A stretch of DNA of 64,000 bases from Sphingomonas sp. BK345 (GTDB lineage Bacteria; Pseudomonadota; Alphaproteobacteria; Sphingomonadales; Sphingomonadaceae), in NCBI RefSeq assembly GCF_014193845.1, contig NZ_JACHZX010000001.1, positions 248,001 through 312,000 on the forward strand, given 5' to 3'. The notes beneath the pieces are model-generated. The model ran no database searches, had not been told where the DNA came from, and was given only the letters and a program-made list of their open reading frames with translations. The position numbers were made by a program, and so were the translations under genes. Within the stretch, counting starts at the first letter, position 1. The number at the start of each line of letters is the position of its first letter. This document shows positions 8,461-17,020 of the stretch, in pieces.

Positions 8461-9315
8461 ATGCCACCACGCTCCCTTGACCTGGGCCGACACATCGACG
8501 GCTCATCTGCTAATCTGCTGGAGAACACGCTGGCTCCACTCCGCCAAGCGTTCCACTTCTCGACCATGATCGTCGGCAATGACGGCCAGAATCACGCGCT
8601 GGTGATCAAGGTCGCCGCCGGTGAGGCCGATCGCGCTGCAGCACGATCACTGCTCAACAAGCGCTACGGCTGGCGCGGCTATGGTGAGTCGCACAGCATC
8701 CCGACGGGCGCGACCCACTCGACCTTCACCGCCTTCATCGACGGCGAGTTGGTCGGCACGCTCACTCTCGGGGTGGACTCGTCCGCCGGGATGGAGATCG
8801 ATCACACCTTCCGCAACGAGCTCAACACCTATCGCCGCGTGCCCGGCGCGCAGCTGTGTGAGCTGACCAAGTTCGCGTTCGAGTCGTCGGTGCAGTCGAA
8901 GGCGATCCTCGCCGCCTTCTTCCACTTCATCTTCATCTACGGCGAGTGCCGCTACGATTGCACTGACCTGTTCATCGAGGTGAACCCGCGCCACCGCCGC
9001 TTCTACGAGGCGATGCTCGGCTTCGATCGCGTCGGCGGGCTGAAGGAGAATGAAGGGGTCGGCGCGCCGTCGCAGCTGATGCATCTCGAAGTGGCGCAGA
9101 TCCGTGCGCAGGTTGCCGAATATACGCGCGCGGCCGACGGCGTCAGCGAGCGCTCGCTCTACCCCTTCTTCCTCTCGGGTGAGATCGAGAGCGATGTGCG
9201 GCTGAAGATGGAGCGCGGCGGCCTCTCCGCCTCGCAGGCGCATCGCGCCGCAACGATCGCGAGCCAGCGGCAGCCGAACGCGATCGACGCCAACGTGACG
9301 GTCGGCCACGCCTGA
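8461..9315 (+). CDS. N-acyl amino acid synthase FeeM-like (GNAT fold)
   Basis: The 284-residue protein starts at the ATG at 8461, with AAAGGTGA just upstream. The core (about 40-210) has the features of the FeeM catalytic domain, a GNAT fold related to LuxI-type synthases: an RxLLNKRYGW segment near the start, a DSSAGMEIDHTF loop, LCELTKFAFE, and LFIEVNPRHRRFYEAMLGF. FeeM-type enzymes transfer a fatty acyl chain from acyl-ACP to an amino acid such as Tyr. The acidic and helical C-terminal 70 residues have no clear match. It neighbours a PEPxxWA protein; acyltransferases of this broad type recur in exosortase genomes, but a link here is inference. Confidence 0.75.
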   Translation: MPPRSLDLGRHIDGSSANLLENTLAPLRQAFHFSTMIVGNDGQNHALVIKVAAGEADRAAARSLLNKRYGWRGYGESHSIPTGATHSTFTAFIDGELVGTLTLGVDSSAGMEIDHTFRNELNTYRRVPGAQLCELTKFAFESSVQSKAILAAFFHFIFIYGECRYDCTDLFIEVNPRHRRFYEAMLGFDRVGGLKENEGVGAPSQLMHLEVAQIRAQVAEYTRAADGVSERSLYPFFLSGEIESDVRLKMERGGLSASQAHRAATIASQRQPNAIDANVTVGHA

Positions 9316-9420
9316 AGCGTGACCGGGCGACGGCCGGTAAGTGACCGCCTGACTCGCCTCGACCCAAGCTCGACCGCGCACTAGGAGCGGCGCCGGTCGC
9401 GCGACGGAGGACGGCGAGGG

Positions 9421-10050
9421 ATGGCGCTTCACACCTGGTGGCTGTTCGTCGGGTCGGTGTTCCTGCTCTCGGGAACGCCGGGGCCCAACATGCTCCACGT
9501 CATGTCCCGCTCGGTGCAGCTGGGATTGCGGCGCAGCGTCGCGGCGATGGCGGGCTGACTTGCCGCGGTCGTGTCGGTGCTCGCGGCCTCGGCCGCGGGG
9601 CTCTCCACGCTGCTGCTCGCGGTGCCCGGCGCCTTCGCGGTGCTGCGCTATGCCGGCGCCGCTTATCTCGTCTATCTCGGGATCAGGGCGTGGCGCGCCG
9701 AGGCAGCGCCGCTCGATGTCGGGGCGGGCGAGTTGGTGGCGCGGGCATCGCGTGCGGCGTTGTTTCGCGGCGGCTTCGCGATCGGCATCAGCAACCCCAA
9801 GCTCATCCTGTTCGCCGCGGCCTTCCTGCCGCAATTCATCGATCCGGCGCGCGCCAAGCCGCCGCAGTTCCTCCTGCTGGTGCTCAGCTTCGCGATGGTC
9901 GAGGCAGGCTGGTACGCGGCCTATGCGCTCGGCGGGCGATCGCTGGCGCGATACCTCAACCGTCCGGCAATCCGCCGCTCGTTTGACCGGCTCACCGGCA
10001 CGATCTTCATCGGCTTCGGCGTCGCGCTGCTGCGGGTTCGGCCGGCTTGA
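9421..10050 (+). pseudogene. LysE/RhtB-family amino acid exporter broken by an internal TGA
   Basis: The gene starts at the ATG at 9421 after GGCGAGGG and would encode about 209 residues, the normal family length. It begins with LysE features (a first membrane segment ending SGTPGPNMLHVMSRS) but meets a TGA at 9556-9558 (codon 46), directly after AAMAG. The same frame then continues without a break through the rest of the exporter: LAVPGAFAVLRYAGAAYLVY, ISNPKLILFAAAFLPQF and a final segment ending VALLRVRPA. TGA in place of TGC or TGG is the simplest change. The stop removes five of about six membrane segments. Recent decay, sequencing error or a strain-specific mutation are all possible. There is no sign of a selenocysteine element. 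Confidence 0.8.
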
Positions 10051-10097
10051 TCGTCGCCGCAACAGAAGCCTACGCTCGCCGCGGGGGAGCGACGCAC

Positions 10098-11126
10098 ATG
10101 ACGGACAGGATCGGGGTCGGACTGATCGGCTACGGCCTCGGCGGCCGCGCCTTCCACGCCCCCTATATCGCGACCACGCCGGGGCTGGAATTGCGCGGCA
10201 TCGTCTCGCGCGATCCCGCCAAGGTCCACGCCGACTGGTCCGCCGCGCCAGTGCTGCCCGACGTGGCGGGGCTGCTCGACGACGAGTCGGTCACGCTGGT
10301 CGTGGTCTCCAGCCCGGACCATCTCCACGTCGCGCATGCCGAGGCCGCGCTGGCGGCCGGCAAGCACGTGCTGGTCGACAAGCCGTTCGCCACCTCGCTG
10401 ACCGAGGCGCGCGGGCTGATCGCGGCGGCCGAGCGCGCGGGGCGGCTGCTCACCGTCTTCCACAACCGACGCTGGGATGCCGACTTCCTCACGCTGCGCG
10501 GGCTGATCGAGGACGGCACGCTGGGCGACGTGGTGAGCTATGAGAGCCGCTTCGACCGCTGGCGACCGGCGCCCGCGGCGACCTGGAAGGAGGCGCGCGC
10601 GGGCGGCTCATGGCTCGACCTCGGGCCTCATCTGGTCGATCAGGCGCTGCTGCTGTTCGGCCGCCCGAGCGCGGTCACCGCCGATATCGCCACGTTGCGC
10701 CGCGGCGCACCTGCGCCGGACTATTTTCACGCGACGCTGCGCTACCCCGACAAGCGCGTGACGCTGCACTCGAGCAAGCTCGCCGCCGACCACGGCCTGC
10801 GCCTCGCGGTCCACGGCACGCGCGGCAGCTGGGTCAAGCACGGACTTGACCCGCAAGAGGCAGCGACGCTCGCCGGACAACGGCCGGGCGGCGCCGAGTG
10901 GGGCCATGATCCGCTCGACGGCTTGCTTACGCCCGGCGAGCCGGGCGCCGCGGCGACTCGCGTGCCCAATCGGCGCGGCGACTATCGCCTGTTCTGGTCG
11001 GCGCTGGCGGCGGCGATCCGCGGCGAAGGGCCGAACCCCGTGCCGCCGAACGAGGCGCTGGCGGTCATGGAGGTACTCGATGCCGGGCTGCGCAGCGTGA
11101 CGGAGCGGTGCGAGATCGTACTCTGA
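10098..11126 (+). CDS. Gfo/Idh/MocA family NAD(P)-dependent oxidoreductase
   Basis: The 342-residue protein starts at the ATG at 10098 with GGGGGAGCGACG upstream. The N-terminal Rossmann domain has GVGLIGYGLGGRAFHAPY, and the family loop carrying the active-site Lys reads VLVDKPFATSLTEA. The C-terminal alpha/beta domain includes GGSWLDLGPHLVDQALLLFG with the expected His. Members oxidise or reduce sugars, inositols or related polyols. The gene sits 47 bp after the broken exporter and before an esterase gene with no overlap, so no substrate hint comes from context. Confidence 0.9.
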   Translation: MTDRIGVGLIGYGLGGRAFHAPYIATTPGLELRGIVSRDPAKVHADWSAAPVLPDVAGLLDDESVTLVVVSSPDHLHVAHAEAALAAGKHVLVDKPFATSLTEARGLIAAAERAGRLLTVFHNRRWDADFLTLRGLIEDGTLGDVVSYESRFDRWRPAPAATWKEARAGGSWLDLGPHLVDQALLLFGRPSAVTADIATLRRGAPAPDYFHATLRYPDKRVTLHSSKLAADHGLRLAVHGTRGSWVKHGLDPQEAATLAGQRPGGAEWGHDPLDGLLTPGEPGAAATRVPNRRGDYRLFWSALAAAIRGEGPNPVPPNEALAVMEVLDAGLRSVTERCEIVL

Positions 11127-11187
11127 TCCGGCGGATCGCTTTCTTCCGTCGCCCGCGCTGCTAGGCTAGCGCCGAAGAGGGAGAGAG

Positions 11188-12126
11188 ATGCGCACGATCC
11201 TGTTCACGGCGACACTGGCACTCGCGAGCGTCGGGAGCGCGGGCGCCACACCCGCCGCCGACGCCCGATCCGCGGCAACGGCGTTTCGGCTGGAAGGCCC
11301 GTTCGAGCTTCACTCGCGCGTCTACCCGGGCACGGTGCGACGATATTGGGTCTATGTCCCCCCGCATTATGACCGGACGAAGCCCCCCAACCTGCTGCTG
11401 TTCCAGGACGGGCAGCGCGCGACCAACCCGACCGGTTCGCTCAGGGTGCCGGCAGTGCTCGACGCCTTGATCCGCGACGGCACGCTGCCGCCGACGCTCG
11501 GCGTCTTCGTCACGCCGGGACATCGCGCCGCCACCTACCCGACCGACCTCGGCATGCAGAACCCCGACCACCGCGTCGAGGAGTACGACTCGCTCTCGGA
11601 CGATTACGCGCGCATGACGCTGGACGAGCTGCTGCCGGCGGTGGCGCGGCGCTGGCGGTTCGCCGATGATCCGCGCCGCCGCGCGATCGGCGGCACGTCG
11701 AGCGGCGCGATCGCCTCCTGGACGGTGGCGTGGCGACACCCGGAAGCGTTCGGCAACGTCCTCAGCTTCATCGGCAGCTACACCTCGATCGGCCTGCGGC
11801 TCGGCAGCGACGGCGCGCCGGTGGCGCTCGGCGGCGACCTCTATCCCGGGCTGATCCGCAAGTCGGCGATCCGCCCGATCCGCGTCTTCTTCCAGGACGG
11901 CAGCGCCGATCTCGACAACGAGCACGGCAACTGGTTCCTCGCCAACCAGCAGATGGTCAAGGCGCTGGCCTGGGCCAACGCTCATGCCGAGGAGCAGCAC
12001 CGGCCCGGTCCGCGCTACGACGTGCGCTACCAATGGACCGCGGGCGGTCATTCGGACGCGGACGGCGGCGCGCTGCTGCCCGAGGCGCTGCGCTGGCTCT
12101 GGCGCGATCAGCCGGCCGCGCGGTGA
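11188..12126 (+). CDS. Exported alpha/beta-hydrolase esterase (enterochelin-esterase-like)
   Basis: The 312-residue protein starts at the ATG at 11188 after GAGGGAGAGAG. It has a Sec signal (residues about 1-20, ending GSAGA). The catalytic domain is of the Fes/esterase-D type: RRYWVYVPPHYD strand, FQDGQ, nucleophile Ser in GGTSSGAIAS (about residue 172), acid region DGSADLDNEHGNW and catalytic His in TAGGHSD. Homologues hydrolyse ferric enterobactin, acetyl groups on sugars, or feruloyl esters. The signal peptide places it in the periplasm. The substrate is not clear. Confidence 0.85.
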   Translation: MRTILFTATLALASVGSAGATPAADARSAATAFRLEGPFELHSRVYPGTVRRYWVYVPPHYDRTKPPNLLLFQDGQRATNPTGSLRVPAVLDALIRDGTLPPTLGVFVTPGHRAATYPTDLGMQNPDHRVEEYDSLSDDYARMTLDELLPAVARRWRFADDPRRRAIGGTSSGAIASWTVAWRHPEAFGNVLSFIGSYTSIGLRLGSDGAPVALGGDLYPGLIRKSAIRPIRVFFQDGSADLDNEHGNWFLANQQMVKALAWANAHAEEQHRPGPRYDVRYQWTAGGHSDADGGALLPEALRWLWRDQPAAR

Positions 12127-12208
12127 GCGCGGAAGCCGGCGGTGAACGATCCGCCGCGCCGATCATTGAGCGGCGGATCAATACCCTGCGATCCGGAGCG
12201 AAGCGACC

Positions 12209-12982
12209 ATGAAGACCAGCGGCAACACGATCCTGATGACGGGCGGCGGCAGCGGCATCGGCGAGGCGCTCGCGCATCGTTTTCACGACCGCGGCGACAC
12301 CGTCATCATCGCCGGACGCCGGCGCGAGGCGCTGGAGCAGGCCGCGGCCGGTCGCGAGCGGATCCACACCGTCACGCTTGACGTCGAGGATCCCGCCGCG
12401 GTCGACGCCTTCGCGCGCCAGATCGTCGCCGACTTCCCCGCGCTCAACGTGCTGTTCAACAACGCCGGGATCATGAAGTTCGAGGACCTGACCGGGCGCC
12501 GCGACCTCGCCGACGCCGAGGCGACGGTGGCGATCAACCTGCTCGGCCCGATCCGCCTGACCAACGCCTTGGTCGATCACCTCAGCGCGCAAGCCGACGC
12601 CGCGATCGTCACCGTCACCTCGGGCCTTGCGTTCGTCCCGCTGGTGGCGGCGCCGACCTATTCGGCGACCAAGGCAGCGATCCATTCCTATACGGTGTCG
12701 CTGCGCACGCAGCTGGCGGGCAAGGTCGAGGTGATCGAGCTGGCGCCGCCGGGCGTGCAGACCGACCTGACGCCGGGCCAGGCCAACCGCCCGGGCTATA
12801 TGCCGCTGGAGGCGTTCGCCGACGCGGTCGCCGCGCAGTTCGCGCAGCAGCCGACGCCGCGCGAGATCCTAGTCGACGAGGTGCAGTTCCTCCGCCAGGC
12901 CGAGCGCGAGGGGCGCTTCGACGAGACGCTGAAGACGCTCACCGAGCGGGCCGCACAGCAGCGCGCCGCCGGCGGCTCCTGA
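12209..12982 (+). CDS. SDR family oxidoreductase (DltE-like)
   Basis: The 257-residue protein starts at the ATG at 12209. It is a classical short-chain dehydrogenase with cofactor motif TGGGSGIGEA, NNAG at about 90, catalytic Ser in VTVTSGLAF, and YSATKAA holding the Tyr-Lys pair. The TGGGSGIG start and PPGVQTDLTPGQ segment resemble DltE-type SDRs found in many genomes without a link to teichoic acids. NAD(P) use and substrate cannot be fixed. It ends 44 bp before the convergent DUF427 gene; that gap is a GGCAGGGCCCGGCA direct repeat. Confidence 0.9.
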   Translation: MKTSGNTILMTGGGSGIGEALAHRFHDRGDTVIIAGRRREALEQAAAGRERIHTVTLDVEDPAAVDAFARQIVADFPALNVLFNNAGIMKFEDLTGRRDLADAEATVAINLLGPIRLTNALVDHLSAQADAAIVTVTSGLAFVPLVAAPTYSATKAAIHSYTVSLRTQLAGKVEVIELAPPGVQTDLTPGQANRPGYMPLEAFADAVAAQFAQQPTPREILVDEVQFLRQAEREGRFDETLKTLTERAAQQRAAGGS

Positions 12983-13026
12983 TCGCGCGCCCGGCGGCAG
13001 GGCCCGGCAGCAGGGCCCGGCGCCCG

Positions 13027-13521
13027 CTACCAGCCCATGCTGCCGGGCACGCCCTTGAACGGGCCCACCACGTCGGGGGTGATCCAGCCGCCGTAGAAGC
13101 CGCCCGGCTGCGGCAGCACGATCTCGCCGTCAACGGTGCACCGGTCCGGCGGCGCAGCGTAGAAGGCGAGGTGATCGCGCAGCGACGCGAAGCCGCGCGC
13201 CGGGTCGGGGTAGCTCCACGCGACGTCGCGCAGCAGCATGTCGCCGACCGCGAGATGCCAGTAGACGGCCTCGCCCTTCCACTCGCAGAAAGAGCGCCGC
13301 GCCGACGGCCGCAACAGCTCGCGCGCGACGTCGTCGGGCGGCAGGTACCAGCTCGGCGGATGGCTGGTCTCCAGCGTGCGGATTGCGGCGCGCGTGTCGG
13401 CCACCGTCACGCCGCGGTGAAGGATGCGGACGTGACGACCGCTCTGCTCCGCCACTGCGGGCCGCGGATAGTCCCATACGCTCTCCTGCCCAAGCTCCGC
13501 CGGTTCGCGCACCGGCCTCAT
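13027..13521 (-). CDS. DUF427 domain-containing protein
   Basis: The 164-residue protein starts at the ATG at 13521 (MRPVREPAELGQ), which overlaps the stop of the upstream gene as ATGA. It has the DUF427 signature features: GQESVWDYPRP at the start, the ILHRG strand, SHPPSWYLPPDDV, SFCEWKGEAVYW and the final WITPDVVGPFKGVPGSMGW. The family is a small beta-barrel fold of unknown biochemical role. It is the last gene of a tightly overlapped three-gene operon with a DCC protein and a TspO-like protein, so the three are probably made together. Confidence 0.9.
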   Translation of the reverse strand: MRPVREPAELGQESVWDYPRPAVAEQSGRHVRILHRGVTVADTRAAIRTLETSHPPSWYLPPDDVARELLRPSARRSFCEWKGEAVYWHLAVGDMLLRDVAWSYPDPARGFASLRDHLAFYAAPPDRCTVDGEIVLPQPGGFYGGWITPDVVGPFKGVPGSMGW

Positions 13522-13871
13522 GCGGCGCCCCGCCCGGCCCAGCGCTGCAGCCGCGGGCGACCCCGCAGGAAGCGGAGGTAGACCCGCTCCAGCAGCGCCA
13601 GCACTGCCGGGCTTCGCGCCGCCACACCGAGCGGGCGCAGCAGCGGGATCGCGCACCACATCGCTGCGAACGCCGCCGCGCCCGCGACGATCGGGCCGCC
13701 CTCCTCGCGTGCGTGGAAGCGCGCGAGCATCGCGGCACGGTCGAGCGGGCAGGTCTCCACCGTGGCGTCGATGAAGTCGATCCGCCCACGCCGGTCGAGC
13801 CGACGCATCAGGGCGATCTCGCGCTGACACAAAGGGCACGCGCCGTCGTGCCAGACGGTGACCCGGCTCAT
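13518..13871 (-). CDS. DCC-family thiol-disulfide oxidoreductase-like (DUF393)
   Basis: The 117-residue protein starts at the ATG at 13871, overlapping the TspO-like stop by ATGA. It has the hallmark YxDGxCPLC motif near the N-terminus (seen as WHDGACPLCQRE), giving a Cys-x-x-Cys-type pair in a thioredoxin-like fold, and a later AAFAAMWCAIPLLRPLG helix typical of DUF393. Activity as a disulfide oxidoreductase is a family prediction with little direct support. It is the middle gene of the TspO-DCC-DUF427 operon. Confidence 0.88.
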   Translation of the reverse strand: MSRVTVWHDGACPLCQREIALMRRLDRRGRIDFIDATVETCPLDRAAMLARFHAREEGGPIVAGAAAFAAMWCAIPLLRPLGVAARSPAVLALLERVYLRFLRGRPRLQRWAGRGAA

Positions 13872-14410
13872 CGGCCACGCGCCGGGTTATCGCGGCGGAT
13901 CCGCTCGGCCAGCAGCGTGGCGAAGCCGAGCCAGCCGACATAGGGCATCGCGGTGACCGCGGCCGTCCGGTCGACCCGCGCCGCGGTGGCCACGAGCGCC
14001 GCGCCCGAGGCCAGCATCGCGCCCGACGCGGCGGCGCTGGCGCCGAGCCGCTTGCGGCGGAAGAACAGCTCGCTCCAGCCGCCGATCATCGCGCTGTTGC
14101 CCAGCCATAGCGCGACCGCAACGTCACGACGCGCGCTCGAGGGCCGGCGAAGCAGCCGATAACCGCCGATTGCGAGCCCGACCTCAAGCGCCGGCCAGAC
14201 TGCGCCGAACACCGCGTCCGGCGGCGTGATGTCGGGCTTGTCGAGCCGCTGATACCAGCGCCGGATCGTCGGGTGCGTGCGATCGGGCGCGTTGCGGCGA
14301 CCCACCAGCGCGCTCGCCCCGAGCACCAGCCCGACGAGCCCCAGCGCGGCGACGGGCGACCAGCCCCCCGTGCTCGCCGCGGCGTCGGTCAGTTCCGACG
14401 CCCGCGGCAT
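13868..14410 (-). CDS. TspO/MBR family membrane protein
   Basis: The 180-residue form starts at the ATG at 14410 (MPRASEL), behind CCAAGGAC; an ATG at 14488 in frame is possible but would add 26 polar residues. It has about five hydrophobic helices. The TspO features are RRWYQRLDKPDITPPDAVFG followed by VWPALEVGLAIGGY, and near the end MPYVGWLGFATLLAERIRRDN. TspO proteins bind tetrapyrroles and affect oxidative or stress responses in alphaproteobacteria. The usual run of Trp residues in helix 3 is partly replaced, so this is a divergent member. It is the first gene of the overlapping operon. Confidence 0.78.
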   Translation of the reverse strand: MPRASELTDAAASTGGWSPVAALGLVGLVLGASALVGRRNAPDRTHPTIRRWYQRLDKPDITPPDAVFGAVWPALEVGLAIGGYRLLRRPSSARRDVAVALWLGNSAMIGGWSELFFRRKRLGASAAASGAMLASGAALVATAARVDRTAAVTAMPYVGWLGFATLLAERIRRDNPARGR

Positions 14411-14696
14411 GTCCTTGGCGCGCGACGCCGGAGAGAGCGAGCGGTCGGGCGCGGACGTGTCAAGGTCGCCGAGCAGCCGGCCCGTCATCGCGGTGACCGC
14501 GGGCTGGCTGGCGCTTCATCTGCGGCGACGCTCGCGCCGGTGATCAGGACCTTGCTCGACACACGCCGTTCTCCTTCGTGCCGCCAACGCGGCAGCGCGG
14601 GAAAGGGGCCAGGCTCCTCCGCCCTCGCCTTCGCGCCGGACGCACGCAGCGGAGGCGGCCGCTCGCGCGTTCGACCTCCCGGAGAGGAGAGATCGA

Positions 14697-15005
14697 ATGT
14701 CATCGATAGACAAGCAGAAGCGGCTGCATTTCGACGTGGTCAATGTCGGCCTGCGCGCGCAGGCCACAGCGGTCGGGCTGGTACAGCTCTGCGTCGAGCT
14801 GCGCGCCGCGGGCGTGCTGCCGGAAGCCGCGCTCACCCGGATCAAGGACGCGATCGCCGACGAGGTCTCGGTCGCGGGGCCGCGCCGCCGCGGCCAGCAG
14901 GAGTATCGCCGCGAGGTGCGCGAGCGACTCGACCAGCTCTTCGCGGGTGAAGCCAAGGTCGGCTCGGCCGAGGCGCTCTCGTTCGGCGAGCAGCCCGAGG
15001 CATGA
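14697..15005 (+). CDS. Hypothetical small cytoplasmic protein
   Basis: The 102-residue protein starts at the ATG at 14697 behind a strong GGAGAGGAGAG site. It is charged and mostly helical (KQKRLHFDVVNVGLRAQATA, then an Arg/Glu-rich stretch QQEYRREVRERLDQLF), with no signal or membrane segment. I do not recognise the family. A good ribosome site, normal codon use and a hairpin right after the stop support a real gene. It is divergent from the TspO operon. Confidence 0.7.
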   Translation: MSSIDKQKRLHFDVVNVGLRAQATAVGLVQLCVELRAAGVLPEAALTRIKDAIADEVSVAGPRRRGQQEYRREVRERLDQLFAGEAKVGSAEALSFGEQPEA

Positions 15006-15012
15006 CCTGCGC

Positions 15013-15032
15013 GCCGGGGTTTGAGCCCCGGC
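15013..15032 (+). terminator. Hairpin after the small hypothetical gene
   Basis: GCCGGGG-TTTGAG-CCCCGGC forms a perfect 7-bp GC stem with a 6-base loop, 7 bp after the TGA at 15003-15005. No T-run follows. Confidence 0.5.
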
Positions 15033-15511
15033 TGCCACGGGTGCCGGATCGCTTCCCCCGATCGGCGATGTCCTCCGTCAGGTCGGGGCCGTGGACCGAC
15101 GACGAGACGCCGTCCACCTCGCGGTAGCTCGCGATCGCCACGTGCGCGCCTGCCGCTCGGCGTCGACGGTGAAGCGGCGCATGCCCGCGGTGCCCGCCTC
15201 AGGCGGCGCGGGCGTTGGGTCGAACGTGTCGGCGAGCGGCGGCAGCGCGGCGGGGAGCGGAGTCGCCGCGCCCGAGCTGACCGCGCGCTACGAGAAGTTC
15301 GACTATAAAGATCTGGCGACCGGTGGCCGCGGCCGGGCCGCGACGCCGGGCGCCAATTGGTCCCTCAACAGATTTGCCCCATCCAGGTCAACCCGATCCA
15401 CCGGACACCGACACCCGCGCCGGCGCGGTCACCCGCGCCGACGACCGCGAGACCGTCAGCGTGCTCGCCAGCGTCACCTTCTGTTCGCCTCCGCACACAG
15501 GATTTCCCGCG
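15033..15511. other. Intergenic region with possible decayed coding fragments
   Basis: About 480 bp without an intact gene. Short stretches look coding-like: minus strand at about 15060-15145 reads VAIASYREVDGVSSSVHGPD with G/C third positions but is out of frame with its surroundings, and plus strand at about 15400-15480 reads RADDRETVSVLASVTF, which resembles a receptor C-terminus without a stop. These may be remnants of lost genes; the evidence is weak. Confidence 0.35.
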
Positions 15512-16813
15512 ATGAACCTCGCCCTGCTCGGCTTCCTGATGGTGGCCACGTTCATGACGCTGATCATGACCAAACGAATGACCCCGCTGGTCGCGCTGAT
15601 CGTCGTTCCCACCACCTTCGCGCTGCTCGCCGGGTTCGCCGCGGGACTGGGGGAGATGATGATCGACGGCATCAAGAATCTCGCCCCCACCGGCGTGATG
15701 CTGCTGTTCGCGATCCTGTTCTTCTCGACCATGACCGACACCGGCCTGTTCGATCCCTTGGTCAACCGGCTGCTGCGGCTGGTGCACGGCGATCCGCTCA
15801 AGATCCTGGTCGGCACGGTCGCCCTGTGCGCGATGGTGAGCCTCGATGGCGACGGCTCGACCACCTACATCATCACGATCGCCGCGCTGCTGCCGCTGTA
15901 CAAGCGCTACGACATGAACCGGCTGTACCTGTGCTGCCTGCTGATGACGACCAGCGGCATCATGAACCTGACGCCCTGGGGCGGTCCGACCGCGCGCGCG
16001 GCGAGCGCGCTCAAACTCGACCCCGCGACGCTGTTCGTGCCGCTGATCCCGGGGATGATCGCGGGGCTGGCCGGGCTGGTCGCGCTGGCGATCTATTTCG
16101 GCCGCAAGGAGCGCCGCCGCATCGGGCAGCTCCACGCCGAGGCGCCGACCAGCTTCACCGGCATGGCGGTGTCGCAGTTCCCGGAGGCGCGCCGGCCACG
16201 GCTGCGCTGGTTCAACGCCGCGCTGACGGTGACGCTGCTCGCCGGGCTCGTCTCGGGCGTGCTGCCGCTGTCGGTGCTGATGATGCTGGCCTTCGCGGCG
16301 GCGATGATCGTCAACTACCCGCAGGTGGCCGAGCAGAAGGAGCGCATCGCCGCGCACGCGGGCAACGTGCTGTCGGTCGTGTCACTGATCTTCGCCGCCG
16401 GCATCTTCACCGGTATCCTCTCGGGCACCCGGATGGTCGAGGCGATGAGCAAGGAGGTGGTCGGCGTGATCCCGCCCGGGCTGGGGCCCTATATGGCGCC
16501 GATCACCGCGGCGCTCAGCCTGCCCTTCACCTTCTTCATCTCGAACGACGCGTTCTACTTCGGCATGCTGCCGATCCTCGCCGAGGCCGGCGCGCATTAC
16601 GGCGTCGCGCCGATGGCGATCGCGCGCGCCTCGCTGATGGGCCAGCCGGTTCACCTGCTCAGCCCGCTGGTGCCCTCGACCTATCTGCTGGTGAGCCTCG
16701 CGGGGGTGGAACTGGCCGACCACCAACGCTTCACGCTGGTCCCCGCCGCCGCGGTCTGCACGCTGATGACGATCGTCGGCATGCTGGCGCTGGCCTTCCC
16801 GCTGGTCGGCTGA
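15512..16813 (+). CDS. CitMHS-family citrate-metal:proton symporter
   Basis: The 433-residue protein starts at the ATG at 15512 (MNLALLGFLMVATF), 8 bases after ACAGGA. It has about 11-12 hydrophobic segments. Family features include MTKRMTPLVALIVVP, an acid/Gly-rich LDGDGSTTYIIT loop and the GIMNLTPWGGPTARA signature, plus SNDAFYFGMLPIL near the end. CitMHS proteins import citrate complexed with Mg2+ or Ca2+ together with protons through the inner membrane. It stands alone; no two-component system or aconitase gene is next to it. Confidence 0.9.
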   Translation: MNLALLGFLMVATFMTLIMTKRMTPLVALIVVPTTFALLAGFAAGLGEMMIDGIKNLAPTGVMLLFAILFFSTMTDTGLFDPLVNRLLRLVHGDPLKILVGTVALCAMVSLDGDGSTTYIITIAALLPLYKRYDMNRLYLCCLLMTTSGIMNLTPWGGPTARAASALKLDPATLFVPLIPGMIAGLAGLVALAIYFGRKERRRIGQLHAEAPTSFTGMAVSQFPEARRPRLRWFNAALTVTLLAGLVSGVLPLSVLMMLAFAAAMIVNYPQVAEQKERIAAHAGNVLSVVSLIFAAGIFTGILSGTRMVEAMSKEVVGVIPPGLGPYMAPITAALSLPFTFFISNDAFYFGMLPILAEAGAHYGVAPMAIARASLMGQPVHLLSPLVPSTYLLVSLAGVELADHQRFTLVPAAAVCTLMTIVGMLALAFPLVG

Positions 16814-17020
16814 CGCCTGCCCTCCGTCGGTCCGCGTGGGAGGGGCGATCGATACCGCCGATCCAATCACGCTCCTCCTGCCGCCGGCAGTGGTTTCCGA
16901 CGGCCAGCTCGGGGCCTCAGGTGATCGATCTCGCGCGACCCGGCGCACTCGGCGCCGGCATCTCGCGCCGATGGAGCGGCGCGGCGAGGTCACGATGTTG
17001 CTGATAGAGTGGCCGTGGCG

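Noticed and set aside
9556..9558. Selenocysteine at the internal TGA of the LysE gene
   Set aside because: LysE/RhtB exporters are not known selenoproteins and no SECIS-like hairpin is evident right after the codon.
12983..13026. GGCAGGGCCCGGCA repeats as a terminator
   Set aside because: They form a direct repeat with small internal GGGCCC dyads but no convincing long stem or T-run.
13027..13521. A longer start for the DUF427 gene reaching to 13941
   Set aside because: The extra N-terminal residues are read across the DCC gene in another frame; the ATG at 13521 gives the normal family length and an ATGA overlap.
15091..17004. A long open frame overlapping the citrate transporter on the same strand
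   Set aside because: It is Arg/Pro/Gly-rich low-complexity sequence produced by a shifted reading of the transporter gene in high-GC DNA; the transporter frame has clear family motifs.
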